Shown: positions 18,139-26,325, numbered from the stretch's first letter. The stretch is DNA of 64,000 nucleotides from JAGQPD01 sp020426865 (GCA_041399065.1 JAWKTN010000006.1:186001-250000), one strand, 5' to 3'. Made by a program: numbers and translations. Notes: a model not told the origin generated them from the letters alone.

Positions 18139-18939
18139 ATGAGTCCTATCATTACGCTCACGACCGACTTCGGTAGCGATAGCCACTATGTCGCCCAAAT
18201 GAAGGCCTCCATCTTGTCGCTGTGCCGCGACGTCACGATCGTCGATATTACCCATGGGATCCCGCCGCAAGATATCCGTACCGCCGCCTGGACGTTGCTT
18301 GATGCAACCACCGTGTTTCCCGAGCAGACGGTGCATGTGGCGGTTGTCGATCCGGGTGTCGGTTCCGACCGGCCGCTGATTCATGCCCGGATTGGCCGTT
18401 GGCATTACGTGGCACCTGATAACGGCTTATTGTCGTTTGTGGCCCGCCGATTCGGGTTGCAGCGGGCGGTGTCGCTGACACAGTCGCGGTATTGGCGGGC
18501 GAGCCCGTCGCACACGTTTGATGGCCGCGACAGGATGGCCCCAGTAGCCGCCCATGTGGCCCTGGGTGTGCCCCTGGAAGAACTGGGTGATGAGTGCGAA
18601 TCCCTGGTCGAGCTGTCGTGGGTGGCTCCATCGGTGGGGGATGGGTGGCTTGAGGGGCGTGTTGAGCGGGTCGATTCATTCGGGAATCTCCTGACCAATA
18701 TCCACCGGTCCGACCTGCCCGAAGGCGTTGCCGACCGGAGTGGTTCGCGCGCCGCGTGCGTATCGAGCGGCTCGGCCTGCGACCTGATGGTTGTTGGTTA
18801 TTATGCCGAGCTGGCAGCCGGGCGGGCCGTGGCGCTGTTCGGCTCGGGGGGCTGGCTGGAAATCGCGGTGGTCGACGGAGATGCCCACCGGCAGCTGGCG
18901 ATCGCGATCGGGGATCCGGTGAAGATTTCTTGGCAATAG
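18139..18939 (+). CDS. SAM hydroxide adenosyltransferase (DUF62/SAM hydrolase family)
   Basis: A 266-residue member of the family that includes fluorinase and chlorinase but in most bacteria hydrolyses S-adenosylmethionine to adenosine and methionine. Conserved elements are ITLTTDFGSDSHYVAQMK at the N-terminus, VAVVDPGVGSDR (about 73-84), YVAPDNGLL (about 96-104) and the start of the C-terminal barrel GRVERVDSFGNLLTNI (about 174-189). ATG 18139 is preceded by GGAG. A stand-alone copy of the C-terminal domain follows downstream. BioA, which consumes SAM as an amino donor, lies less than 1 kb further on. Confidence 0.88.
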   Translation: MSPIITLTTDFGSDSHYVAQMKASILSLCRDVTIVDITHGIPPQDIRTAAWTLLDATTVFPEQTVHVAVVDPGVGSDRPLIHARIGRWHYVAPDNGLLSFVARRFGLQRAVSLTQSRYWRASPSHTFDGRDRMAPVAAHVALGVPLEELGDECESLVELSWVAPSVGDGWLEGRVERVDSFGNLLTNIHRSDLPEGVADRSGSRAACVSSGSACDLMVVGYYAELAAGRAVALFGSGGWLEIAVVDGDAHRQLAIAIGDPVKISWQ

Positions 18940-19059
18940 GCTGCCGGCCGCCCTGCGAGGTTGGCCAATGCGACGCAACTTCTTACAATAACGGCCGGAG
19001 GCGTAACAACGATTGCGGAAGGAGCGGTGCCCGACGCAGGGATCTGGAGGGAGACGTTC

Positions 19060-19347
19060 GTGGCGGCAAAACTGACAGGCAAGATCGTTGCGAAAAGCGA
19101 AGCTGGCGATCTCGTTACCGACATTCGTGCCGAGCAGCTGCGGGAAGTACCCCGTGACGATCGGGTATCGATCAAGTGCGGCGGGCACGCAACGGTCGGC
19201 ATTTACGCGACGGATCATCGCCAGCCGGAAATGACATTTCTGGCGGTGATCGATGGAGACGGCGTGCTCGTTCTAACTCTTGTCGGTGACAGTGCCGCCG
19301 AATTTCTCGGGCTGCGCGTCGGTGATCAGGTGACTCTTAAGTGGTAG
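19060..19347 (+). CDS. Stand-alone SAM-HAT C-terminal-domain-like protein
   Basis: A 95-residue protein. The start is GTG 19060 because GGAGGGAG lies at 19046-19053, six bases upstream; a longer frame from TTG 18961 has no such site. The sequence parallels the C-terminal domain of the gene just upstream: LTGKIVAKSEAGDLVTDI against LEGRVERVDSFGNLLTNI, then a glycine-rich strand, FLAVIDGDGVLVLTLVGDSA against ALFGSGGWLEIAVVDGDA, and GLRVGDQVTLKW against AIAIGDPVKISW. It lacks the N-terminal catalytic domain. Probably a duplicated adenosine-binding or trimer-forming domain acting with, or regulating, its neighbour. Confidence 0.7.
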   Translation: MAAKLTGKIVAKSEAGDLVTDIRAEQLREVPRDDRVSIKCGGHATVGIYATDHRQPEMTFLAVIDGDGVLVLTLVGDSAAEFLGLRVGDQVTLKW

Positions 19348-19615
19348 TTGGCCGGCGGTCCGGCAACTGGTACGGTGGACGCCAGAGCCCGCGGGGCGAA
19401 AAACGGTAAGCTCGGATGGCCAGCAACAGCAGGGCGACGGCGACGCCCACGGCGAGCATATGCGTTGGATCGGTTAGATAGTGGAGCCCACTTGTCGATC
19501 CCCCGCCGACCCCGTGCCCCGGGTGTCCCCAGGCCGCCGACGCGCTCAAGAGAACGGTCCATAGGGACCAACACAGTTGGCAAAGATGTGGCCCTTGCCA
19601 AGATCGCCCGTTCAT
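19337..19615 (-). CDS. Small exported or membrane protein with HPGH motif
   Basis: A 92-residue protein on the minus strand, tail-to-tail with the previous gene and overlapping it by 11 bp. Evidence that it is real: an excellent Shine-Dalgarno (AGGGAGG, five bases before ATG 19615), a signal-peptide-like N-terminus ending ASAAWG, the motif HPGHG, then HYLTDPTHMLAVGVAVALLL leading into a membrane helix (about 53-67) and a basic tail. The His residues before the helix could bind a metal. Function unknown. Confidence 0.55.
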   Translation of the reverse strand: MNGRSWQGPHLCQLCWSLWTVLLSASAAWGHPGHGVGGGSTSGLHYLTDPTHMLAVGVAVALLLLAIRAYRFSPRGLWRPPYQLPDRRPTTT

Positions 19616-19668
19616 GCCATCCTCCCTGGTGAAATCACGTTTTTTTAACCGCCGTGTCAGTCTCCAGT

Positions 19669-19727
19669 AGCTTGACTTGCCGAGTCGAGCGGTGTGGGGA
19701 AAGCGGCTCGACTTAAAGAGTCAAGCT
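19669..19727. repeat. Paired palindromes forming a larger inverted repeat
   Basis: AGCTTGACT (19669-19677) and AGTCGAGC (19683-19690) form one hairpin; GCTCGACT (19706-19713) and AGTCAAGCT (19719-19727) form a second. The two hairpins are also inverted copies of each other around a 15-base centre. It resembles REP-like intergenic palindromes and lies upstream of bioA, where it may act as a terminator or a mobile palindrome. Confidence 0.7.
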
Positions 19728-19785
19728 CCGGCAGCTACGGGCGGAATCATAGCAACTGCGACTTATCAGTGGAAGGCGAACTTCA

Positions 19786-21144
19786 GTGATGCCATCACGA
19801 CCGGCAGACAAAGAAGCACTGCAAGCATGGGACCGCTATCACGTGTGGCATGCGTTCACTCAGATGGCCGAGTACGAACCACAGATTATCGTCGAAGCGC
19901 AAGGCTGCGTGTTGACGGATATCGACGGCAACGAGTACATCGACGGCGTCAGCAGCCTGTGGTGTAACGTGCATGGGCACCGCCATCCCCGGCTTGATGC
20001 GGCAATTCGCGAGCAACTCGATCGGGTCGCTCACGTCACATCGTTGGGGATGTCCAATGACACGACCATTCAGTTGGCCCGACGATTGGTCGAGATCGTG
20101 CCGGCGGGTTTGCAGCACGTATTCTATTCTGACAGTGGTGCCAGTGCGGTGGAAGTGGCCCTGAAGATGGCGTTCCAATATTGGCAGCAGCGCACCGATC
20201 CCCGTCCCGCCAAGACGCGCTACGTCGCGCTGAGCATGGCCTATCATGGCGATACGCTTGGTAGTGTTAGTGTGGGGGGGATGCCGCAGTTTCATGCGAT
20301 GTTTGCACCGCTGCTGTTTCGCCCCTTGCGCCTGTCGACGCCCGACCGCTACCGGCGACCGGCCGGTGTTTCTCCAGAGAGAGCAACAGCATACTATCTG
20401 GCAGAGCTTCGCGAGATCCTGATGCAGCACCATCATGAGATCGCGGCGGTCGTGATTGAGCCGTTGGTGCAAGGGGCGGCTGGCATGATCATGCACCCGT
20501 CGGGATACTTGCAGGGCGTACGCGAGTTGACTCGCGAATTCGATGTGTTGATGATTGCCGACGAAGTGGCGGTCGGTTTTGGACGCACGGGGAAGATGTT
20601 TGCCTGCGAGCACGAGGGGGTGACCCCGGATCTGCTCTGTCTGGCCAAGGGCATTACGGCGGGATATCTTCCGTTGGCAGCCACCGTGGCAACGACAGAA
20701 ATATGGAACGCCTTCCTGGCGACCTACGCCGAAGGAAAGACGTTTTACCATGGTCATACCTACGGCGGCAATCCGTTGGCAGCGGCCGTGGCGTTGGCGA
20801 ATCTCGAGCTCTTCCGCGACGAAGAGACCTTGGCCGGGTTGCCCGTCAAGATCGAACACATTGCCATGCACCTCGCCCAACTTGCGATGCACCCTCACGT
20901 CGGACATGTGCGGCAGTGCGGTATGATTGCTGCCGTGGAACTGTCGCTCGATCCAAGCAACGACGTCGCGTACCCGTGGCAAGAAAAACGTGGTATGCTT
21001 GCGTGCCGTGCGGCGATGGAACAAGGTGTTTGGCTGCGTCCGTTAGGCAATGTCATTGTGGTGATGCCGCCGCTGGCAATTTCGCTCGAGCAAATCGACC
21101 AGATCTTCCTCGCGCTGCGGTACGGGATCGATCACGCGACCTGA
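19786..21144 (+). CDS. bioA: Adenosylmethionine-8-amino-7-oxononanoate aminotransferase BioA
   Basis: PLP aminotransferase of biotin synthesis that uses SAM as amino donor. It is about 452 residues. VWHAFTQM near the N-terminus is the BioA-type substrate motif (the W in HPFTQM-like context), GVSSLWCNVHGHRHPRLD follows, SDSGASAVEVALKMAFQYW holds the PLP phosphate cup, IADEVAVGFGRTGKMFACEH the cofactor aspartate, and CLAKGITAGYLPLAAT the Schiff-base lysine. GTG 19786 or ATG 19789 can start it, with GGAAGG at 19771-19776. No other bio gene is visible, so the pathway is scattered in this genome. Confidence 0.94.
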   Translation: MMPSRPADKEALQAWDRYHVWHAFTQMAEYEPQIIVEAQGCVLTDIDGNEYIDGVSSLWCNVHGHRHPRLDAAIREQLDRVAHVTSLGMSNDTTIQLARRLVEIVPAGLQHVFYSDSGASAVEVALKMAFQYWQQRTDPRPAKTRYVALSMAYHGDTLGSVSVGGMPQFHAMFAPLLFRPLRLSTPDRYRRPAGVSPERATAYYLAELREILMQHHHEIAAVVIEPLVQGAAGMIMHPSGYLQGVRELTREFDVLMIADEVAVGFGRTGKMFACEHEGVTPDLLCLAKGITAGYLPLAATVATTEIWNAFLATYAEGKTFYHGHTYGGNPLAAAVALANLELFRDEETLAGLPVKIEHIAMHLAQLAMHPHVGHVRQCGMIAAVELSLDPSNDVAYPWQEKRGMLACRAAMEQGVWLRPLGNVIVVMPPLAISLEQIDQIFLALRYGIDHAT

Positions 21145-21150
21145 TCTCAG

Positions 21151-21190
21151 CCGGGGGCGTCCGGGGGCGTCCGGGGGCTTCCCGGGGCTT
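21151..21190. repeat. Short GC-rich tandem decamers
   Basis: CCGGGGGCGT, CCGGGGGCGT and CCGGGGGCTT are adjacent (21151-21180), followed by a degenerate CCCGGGGCTT. They lie between the convergent ends of bioA and the 354-residue membrane protein. No T-tract follows. Confidence 0.6.
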
Positions 21191-22253
21191 ACTGGGCAGC
21201 CGAACGCGAACCGTCGGGTGAGCCGCCAATGGGATGCCCGGCTGGCAACGGCCGCGCGGCCGTTTGAAATCCGCGTTCCGCCAAATGGTCTTTCACCTGA
21301 CGAAATTCCCGATAGCTGTCAGGATAGGTCCAAATGGTTACCGTTGCGTTCTCGGATGCCAGTCCGGTGAGAACATCCATGAACCGCGAGCCTGGTCGCA
21401 GTGCCTCAGCTACCGGTTCGCCCAGCGACTCCGACGTTGGTACCAGGATAAAATGATCCAGGTCCAGCGAATTGGAAATCGCAGTTCCTTGGCTCGTTTT
21501 GACCGCTCGCTCGCGACGTGCCAATTCATACTTCATCAAGAAACCTTCGATCGGTCCGATCGAGTCGGCGTAGTGATCCGCATTCTGCAGCCGTCGCGCC
21601 TTCTCGGCGAACTCGTTCCGCAAGCGTTCCACAAGGTCCTCCATGGGAATAAAGGCGATGCGTCCGTGAAGCAATTGGAAATGAGTTTCGTTGTCGGTAA
21701 CGGAATGAGCGATGGGCGTCGCGTCGTGAACGAGGACGGTCGGTGGCGGCGCTTGGCGCCTTAACCGAGCGATGGCATCCTCCAATTGTCGAAGTTCGCC
21801 AGTGACGGCCTGCTGTTGCTGCTCCCATTGTTGCCGCTCTTGCTGGAAGTCGCGGCGCGGCGCTGCGAGCTCATTTTGGTGACGGGTTGACGCAGCCAGC
21901 GACTGGCGAGTTTCGTCGATGTATTGTTGCGTGGCGTGGATGTGTTGTGTGAGCTGCTGCTGGTGCGCATCCAACGTTGCGACATCTTGCAGCAATGTCG
22001 CGACGTGGGCACGCGGAGTATCGACATCGGGAAGCAGTGCATGGAGCTGTTCGGCGGTCAGGGCGCTGGGGCCTGGGGCTTTGGTGGGAGGAGCTGACGC
22101 TGCCGGATCGGGGGCTGATTTCCAGGCATCTTGCGTGCGGACACCCAGGACCATGATGAGGATCACCAGGATCCCCACCAGGTTGGCCACGATATCCAAG
22201 AAGGAGTCATAGCCTGAGTTGAGGGTGTCGTCGTCACGTCGAATTGCCGGCAC
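21189..22253 (-). CDS. ExbD/MotB-like membrane-anchored coiled-coil protein
   Basis: A 354-residue protein. The N-terminal segment GYDSFLDIVANLVGILVILIMVLGV (about residues 13-37, seen as a single membrane helix with an Asp at its start) recalls the proton-site helix of ExbD/TolR/MotB. Residues 65-165 form glutamine-rich heptad coiled coil. A C-terminal globular part holds IAFIPMEDLVERLRNEF and ends in a serine/glycine tail GSPDGSRSAAQ. No OmpA-like peptidoglycan-binding domain is seen. It is the last of three minus-strand genes with a MotA/ExbB-like channel, so it is probably the plug or stator partner of that channel. Confidence 0.65.
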   Translation of the reverse strand: MPAIRRDDDTLNSGYDSFLDIVANLVGILVILIMVLGVRTQDAWKSAPDPAASAPPTKAPGPSALTAEQLHALLPDVDTPRAHVATLLQDVATLDAHQQQLTQHIHATQQYIDETRQSLAASTRHQNELAAPRRDFQQERQQWEQQQQAVTGELRQLEDAIARLRRQAPPPTVLVHDATPIAHSVTDNETHFQLLHGRIAFIPMEDLVERLRNEFAEKARRLQNADHYADSIGPIEGFLMKYELARRERAVKTSQGTAISNSLDLDHFILVPTSESLGEPVAEALRPGSRFMDVLTGLASENATVTIWTYPDSYREFRQVKDHLAERGFQTAARPLPAGHPIGGSPDGSRSAAQ

Positions 22254-22348
22254 GGGATGAGGGTCCTATTTCGGTTCGTGGATTGGCTGGATGAGACTTG
22301 GTTGATGTTCGTTCTTTTACACGGGTATGGTCGGTGTCCAACGGCGGT

Positions 22349-24193
22349 TCAGCGTCGCATGACTTCGATGCCGCTGCCGTCCAGCAGCCGCTGTATTTCT
22401 GCCAACCGCTCGGCGCCACCCGGCGCGACGGTCGTTTGCAGAATTGGTTTCCAGTACATGTCCGGCCCGGCGGCCCCCCAGGCTCGAATTTGCTGGCCGA
22501 TTGCAGACACTAATGTGTCAATTGTTGACGTCGAGGGCGTGTTCAGCTCGACAATCTTCGGGGGATTGGGCGAGCCAGGTTCTGGCAACAGTGTGATACG
22601 ATGGCCGTCGATCGTAGCGAATACCGGACGCTTGATGCCAATACCCGAAGACTGCTCGATCGGCAACCCCCAATTCTGTTGTCGGCGACTATGGTGCTGA
22701 TTTTGCTGGGTATCAGCGGCCGGCGGAGTGGATTGCGCGCCAAAGGACAATTGCGGCTGCGGAACTCGACCTGCCTGTCCGGCTGTCGACGGTCCACCGG
22801 GCACGCTCTCTTCGGTTGAGCGAAGGCCGTTGGATCGTGTCGTCTGCTGGCTGGCGTATTGTGCCCCGTCTGTGGCGTCGCTGGTTCGCGGGGCGAAATC
22901 GTCCAATGGGCCGAAGCGGTCATCGGACGCACGGTCGGAGTTTATTGTTGAGTGAGACGCGTTTGCGTCTCCGTTTGTCGCGGTCGGTGTCCCGGTGGTG
23001 GTCGAATCGGCCGGGCCGGATGACCAGCGAGATGGCCGAGCGTTGGCCGCGGCTACGTTGGACGATTCCTGGCCGGCTGGTGGCATTGGCGGCGATGGAT
23101 CGGTTTCAACCGTTGACGAAGTTGACGGGAATGATGATCGTGAGTCCGCTTGCGGCAGCGTACCACTATTGGCAAACGCGGACGACGAACGAGATTCAAG
23201 CACGCCTTCGCCCGACGCACCCAGGTCTCCGCTGACAATATATTCCCCGGTGCGCGCGCGTTGTCGCGATGTTTCAATCGTCTGTGCGAGCAATTCTGCC
23301 AGTTGTGGATCGGGTGGGGGGAACGAGAGTTTCATGGCTTCGTCGATGAGTTCGTAACCGAAATCCCAACGCCAGTCGCGCATTGCTTCGCGACACGCAG
23401 CGTAGCTCTGTGCTCCGTCGGGACGAACCAACAACAACGGATAGGGCGTTCCAGCGTCTTGCGACGGGTCCGTCGTCCGTTGCCAATAGTCGCGAGTTGC
23501 CAGTAAGGCGGCGGCCAGTGGATTTGTCGGCCCCAAGGGGGGCTTGAAGTCCTGTGGCAGCAATTCCAGTCCAGAGGGTTGGAGCAGAACGCGATCACCG
23601 CGGCATTCAATATAGATCGGACGGCGACGCGTACCACGCTTGCCGGCGTAAGGCATGATCGCATACGTGTTGTCGGGTTTTTGGAGGACGTCCTGCAGTT
23701 GCTGTAATTCGGTTTGTTTCTGTTGCAGTTGTTGCGTGAGCGATCGCAGTTGCTGTTGCAATCGTTCAACGTCACGGGCTTCGGCCACTTGTGTGACATC
23801 CGGAGGTGGAGCCGTAGCCTCCGTCGGTACTGCCCCCTGTTGACTGAGCTGATCGGCCTCGGCCTCTTTCAAGCGGGCCAATGTGATGAGCTCATTCAGC
23901 TGCTCGGTCTTCGCCTGACGTTCGTCGACGAGTTCTTGGATATGGTCCAGCAGGGCAGCCCGTTCTTGCTGGTAGGTCGACAGCATTGAGTCTTCGGGGA
24001 TGAGGGACGAACGATCTTCGGTGCCCGGTGCCCCCGCTTCGCCGAGTGCCGGCGACTGCGTCGCCTGGACTCGCGCTTGTTGCACGACGACCACCAGCAG
24101 CACGATGAGTGACCCCATGGTGCAAATTAGCACGGCCAGGAATGGAAATAGGGTGACCGTGGTGTCGGACTCGCCGCGAGCACCACGCGTCAT
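22349..24193 (-). CDS. Membrane-anchored coiled-coil protein, partner of MotA/ExbB-like channel
   Basis: A 614-residue protein. A single N-terminal membrane helix (FPFLAVLICTMGSLIVLLVV, about 17-36) lacks the acidic residue expected of ExbD. A coiled coil rich in glutamine (about 65-160) precedes a conserved-looking domain (about 165-290) with RPIYIECRGDRVLLQPSG and YPLLLVRPDGAQSY. Residues about 310-510 are low-complexity Ser/Thr/Pro/Asn. The C-terminal domain (about 520-614) contains RPVFATIDGHRITLLPEPGS. Its start overlaps the channel gene stop by four bases (ATGA), giving translational coupling. Function not established. Confidence 0.65.
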   Translation of the reverse strand: MTRGARGESDTTVTLFPFLAVLICTMGSLIVLLVVVVQQARVQATQSPALGEAGAPGTEDRSSLIPEDSMLSTYQQERAALLDHIQELVDERQAKTEQLNELITLARLKEAEADQLSQQGAVPTEATAPPPDVTQVAEARDVERLQQQLRSLTQQLQQKQTELQQLQDVLQKPDNTYAIMPYAGKRGTRRRPIYIECRGDRVLLQPSGLELLPQDFKPPLGPTNPLAAALLATRDYWQRTTDPSQDAGTPYPLLLVRPDGAQSYAACREAMRDWRWDFGYELIDEAMKLSFPPPDPQLAELLAQTIETSRQRARTGEYIVSGDLGASGEGVLESRSSSAFANSGTLPQADSRSSFPSTSSTVETDPSPPMPPAGQESSNVAAANARPSRWSSGPADSTTTGTPTATNGDANASHSTINSDRASDDRFGPLDDFAPRTSDATDGAQYASQQTTRSNGLRSTEESVPGGPSTAGQAGRVPQPQLSFGAQSTPPAADTQQNQHHSRRQQNWGLPIEQSSGIGIKRPVFATIDGHRITLLPEPGSPNPPKIVELNTPSTSTIDTLVSAIGQQIRAWGAAGPDMYWKPILQTTVAPGGAERLAEIQRLLDGSGIEVMRR

Positions 24194-25404
24194 GCCGCTT
24201 TCCCTTTGAGTTCAACGTTTTCGATGACTGTTTCGCGATGATCCGACTGATGCTGGATGGCGTGCAGCAACCGGTCCCCTTGCTTGGCAAGTTCTTTTTG
24301 TTGCTGCTGCATGACTCGAGCGTTATGCGTGAGTGCGGCCGCCAAAGTCTGCCAGTGCTGCAGCGTTTGCTGGCTGGAGACCTGGTCGTGTTCGTTCAGT
24401 GTTTTCAAGTGTGACTGCAAATGCTGGTCGACCGTCTCACGCACGGAGTGACTTGTGTGTGTCGCAATGGTCTGCCATTGTTGATGGGCATCGTCGATGG
24501 TTTGCTTCCATACGTCAGCTTGACGTGCCACCAGTTGTTCGGAGGCCTGTACGACGGCTTGTGTCATGCGGCGCAGTTGAGCCAGGTGCGGGTCCTGGTC
24601 GGTTGCTTCTTCCTCGAAGCGACCGACTAGTTCGGCGGTGACGATCTTGTCCACCGACGACATCAATTCGGTTTCCAGTTGGTTCGTAAGGAATTTGAAA
24701 AACATCAGGACGATGGAAAGGGAGATGGCCAGTGCCGTCGTGTCGAACGCGACGCTCAGGCCTGCCAGCAAGCCCTGCATTGCTTTTTCGGGAGTGTTGA
24801 CCAGGGCCTGCGGGGATAAGTCTCCCAGCGCCAACGTGATTCCGATCACGGTTCCCAGGAAGCCAAGCATCGGCGTGGCCCAGATAATGATCCGGACCAA
24901 TGCGTAGCTGTCTTGCTGTCGCTGAGCATCGACGTCAGAAAGATGTTTCAGCTCAGCGTCCAAACCCTGTACCGTCCCTTTGCGCTGGACGTAATGCAGG
25001 ATGTTCGTGAAACGCTGAGCGAGCAATGAGGCTTGGATGTAGCCGGGCAGTTCGCGTAACGCGTGGAGCAACCGGGGAAGATCGCCGGTGGACTGGGGTT
25101 GGTCATCGCGCGGGCCCAGGCCCACTTCATTGAGCGTGCCAAACTGTCCAACGGCATCCAGGCCGTTCAGCGACAGGGCGACCATGCCAATGAAAAACAA
25201 GGCCGTTGTCACGTATTCGACGGGGTGGCCGGCAAAATAACGGACCACCAGCGGGTGCGTGAGAATCTGCATATGGATCAAGGCATAGAAACCGATGCAG
25301 ATCGCCAGCCCGCAGATCACCTGCCACCCCACGGTGGCGAAAATGACGCTCGCCGAGCTGCGTTTCAATTGATCACGATCATTATTGGTCTTTGCATCTG
25401 ACAT
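24190..25404 (-). CDS. MotA/TolQ/ExbB-like proton channel with coiled-coil tail
   Basis: A 404-residue membrane protein. Two N-terminal helices (about 21-42 and 60-78) are followed by a cytoplasmic segment, then the family-defining pair of helices with TPMLGFLGTVIGITLALGDL (about 171-190) and AFDTTALAISLSIVLMFFKF (about 216-235). Residues about 255-404 form a long glutamine/histidine-rich coiled coil. ATG 25404 has GAGGA eight bases upstream. It heads a three-gene operon with two membrane-anchored coiled-coil proteins, an arrangement like a stator unit. The driven load is unknown. The channel-plus-tail layout recalls ZorA, but no other Zorya gene is near. Confidence 0.8.
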   Translation of the reverse strand: MSDAKTNNDRDQLKRSSASVIFATVGWQVICGLAICIGFYALIHMQILTHPLVVRYFAGHPVEYVTTALFFIGMVALSLNGLDAVGQFGTLNEVGLGPRDDQPQSTGDLPRLLHALRELPGYIQASLLAQRFTNILHYVQRKGTVQGLDAELKHLSDVDAQRQQDSYALVRIIIWATPMLGFLGTVIGITLALGDLSPQALVNTPEKAMQGLLAGLSVAFDTTALAISLSIVLMFFKFLTNQLETELMSSVDKIVTAELVGRFEEEATDQDPHLAQLRRMTQAVVQASEQLVARQADVWKQTIDDAHQQWQTIATHTSHSVRETVDQHLQSHLKTLNEHDQVSSQQTLQHWQTLAAALTHNARVMQQQQKELAKQGDRLLHAIQHQSDHRETVIENVELKGKAA

Positions 25405-25497
25405 GTACGGCGTCCTCAATCGATGGGCAACGGCCCGGGGCGATCGGTATGACCGAACGACCGGCGCGCTGCGTCGCTTTAGCTCTTGGTCAGTTGA

Positions 25498-25663
25498 ATC
25501 GGTTCGCGAGGACTGTAGGGATTAGGAAATCTGGTTGGTGGCCGCGATCACCACAAGTTTTTGCCCTAGGAAACCGATAAAGATCCGGCATCGCTCACGC
25601 TGAGAATTCCCAGGGGGGAAGTTGAGTCCGAGCAGGTCCGTCCGGATCGCTCGGACTTTTTTT
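25498..25663 (+). ncRNA. Candidate structured RNA ending in an intrinsic terminator
   Basis: Three nested stems are visible: 25498-25504 with 25572-25578 (ATCGGTT/AACCGAT), 25516-25520 with 25564-25568 (TAGGG/CCCTA) and 25536-25540 with 25549-25553 (TGGTG/CACCA). About 45 bases later comes a terminator-like hairpin with seven T. Both flanking genes are on the minus strand, so a plus-strand terminator here has no protein gene to serve. No known RNA family was recognised. The 5' end is only a guess. Confidence 0.35.
25625..25663 (+). terminator. Intrinsic terminator on the plus strand
   Basis: AGTCCGAGC (25625-25633) pairs perfectly with GCTCGGACT (25649-25657), followed by a run of seven T (25657-25663). 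On the minus strand the hairpin is not followed by T, so it would not serve the QueD-like gene well. Confidence 0.65.
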
Positions 25664-25673
25664 ATGGCCCTTG

Positions 25674-26162
25674 TCAGGCTGGGTAGGGTTGCGGATATCG
25701 ATCCACGACATCGTCGGTTTCCCAGAATTCGACATGTACGACGGGGAACCCGCACTCTTGGGCGAATTGGAAGATGATGCGCGCCAGTTCACGCGCTGTG
25801 GGGGGGGCTTCGGTCAAAAACAGTGGTTCTCCGGCCGCCTGCAATTCCGTGACCAGTGGGTCGTTTTGCTGGAGGATCATGCAATGGTCGAAGTGTTGAT
25901 CAACCCACCCGGCGACGTGCTGGCGAATATCCGAGAAATCGAGCACCATTCCGCGATCGTCCAGCGATGGCGATTCCAGGACGACCAGGGCTCGGGCGGT
26001 GTGGCCGTGGAGGTGCTGGCAACGGCCGGTGGGGTCGCTGAGTATTCGGTGGCCATAGCAAAAGTGGATTTCCCGGGCGACTTGGAACACGAATTGTCCT
26101 GGAAAAACTGGTGAAATTGTGCCTATTTGCCGGATTCTCGCGGTCGGAGCATGGGCTGACAT
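25674..26162 (-). CDS. 6-pyruvoyl-tetrahydropterin synthase/QueD family enzyme
   Basis: A 162-residue protein of the PTPS/6-carboxy-tetrahydropterin synthase fold. Zinc ligands are in HFCYGHRI (His) and CQHLHGHTAR (HxH), and the Cys of CQHLHGH matches the catalytic Cys of QueD. VDQHFDHCMIL supplies the Asp-His pair and VEFWETDD the substrate-binding Glu. An N-terminal extension of about 25 residues precedes the fold. ATG 26162 is used; TTG 26171 is possible. Probably the queuosine (preQ0) branch enzyme, although a pterin role cannot be excluded, and no other que gene is nearby. Confidence 0.82.
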   Translation of the reverse strand: MSAHAPTARIRQIGTISPVFPGQFVFQVAREIHFCYGHRILSDPTGRCQHLHGHTARALVVLESPSLDDRGMVLDFSDIRQHVAGWVDQHFDHCMILQQNDPLVTELQAAGEPLFLTEAPPTARELARIIFQFAQECGFPVVHVEFWETDDVVDRYPQPYPA

Positions 26163-26297
26163 TGTCGTCAACTACCGCTTCTCGATAGACTATCCCGGGG
26201 ATGGGGTCGTCGTTCGCGCTACCGTTATTACGGATTGTAGTGGATTTTCGGCGTCCCGCATCGTGATGTTAATTTGGGAGACTCGGGCGGTTTTTGC

Positions 26298-26325
26298 TTG
26301 AATCCGCGGCTTGTCTTTTTAGAAT
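26298..26325 (+). promoter_or_regulatory. Candidate promoter for the 118-residue secreted protein gene
   Basis: TTGAAT (26298-26303), a 16-base spacer and TAGAAT (26320-26325), about 58 bases before ATG 26383. GGAGG lies at 26369-26373, about nine bases before the start codon. Confidence 0.4.

Noticed and set aside
19795..21024. 409-codon minus-strand open frame opposite bioA
   Set aside because: It is fully antisense to a clear BioA, has arginine/histidine-rich shadow composition and no family likeness.
21189..25404. Zorya anti-phage system
   Set aside because: Only the channel-with-coiled-coil-tail layout agrees. The partners lack an OmpA-like domain and no ZorC/ZorD or ZorE is nearby.
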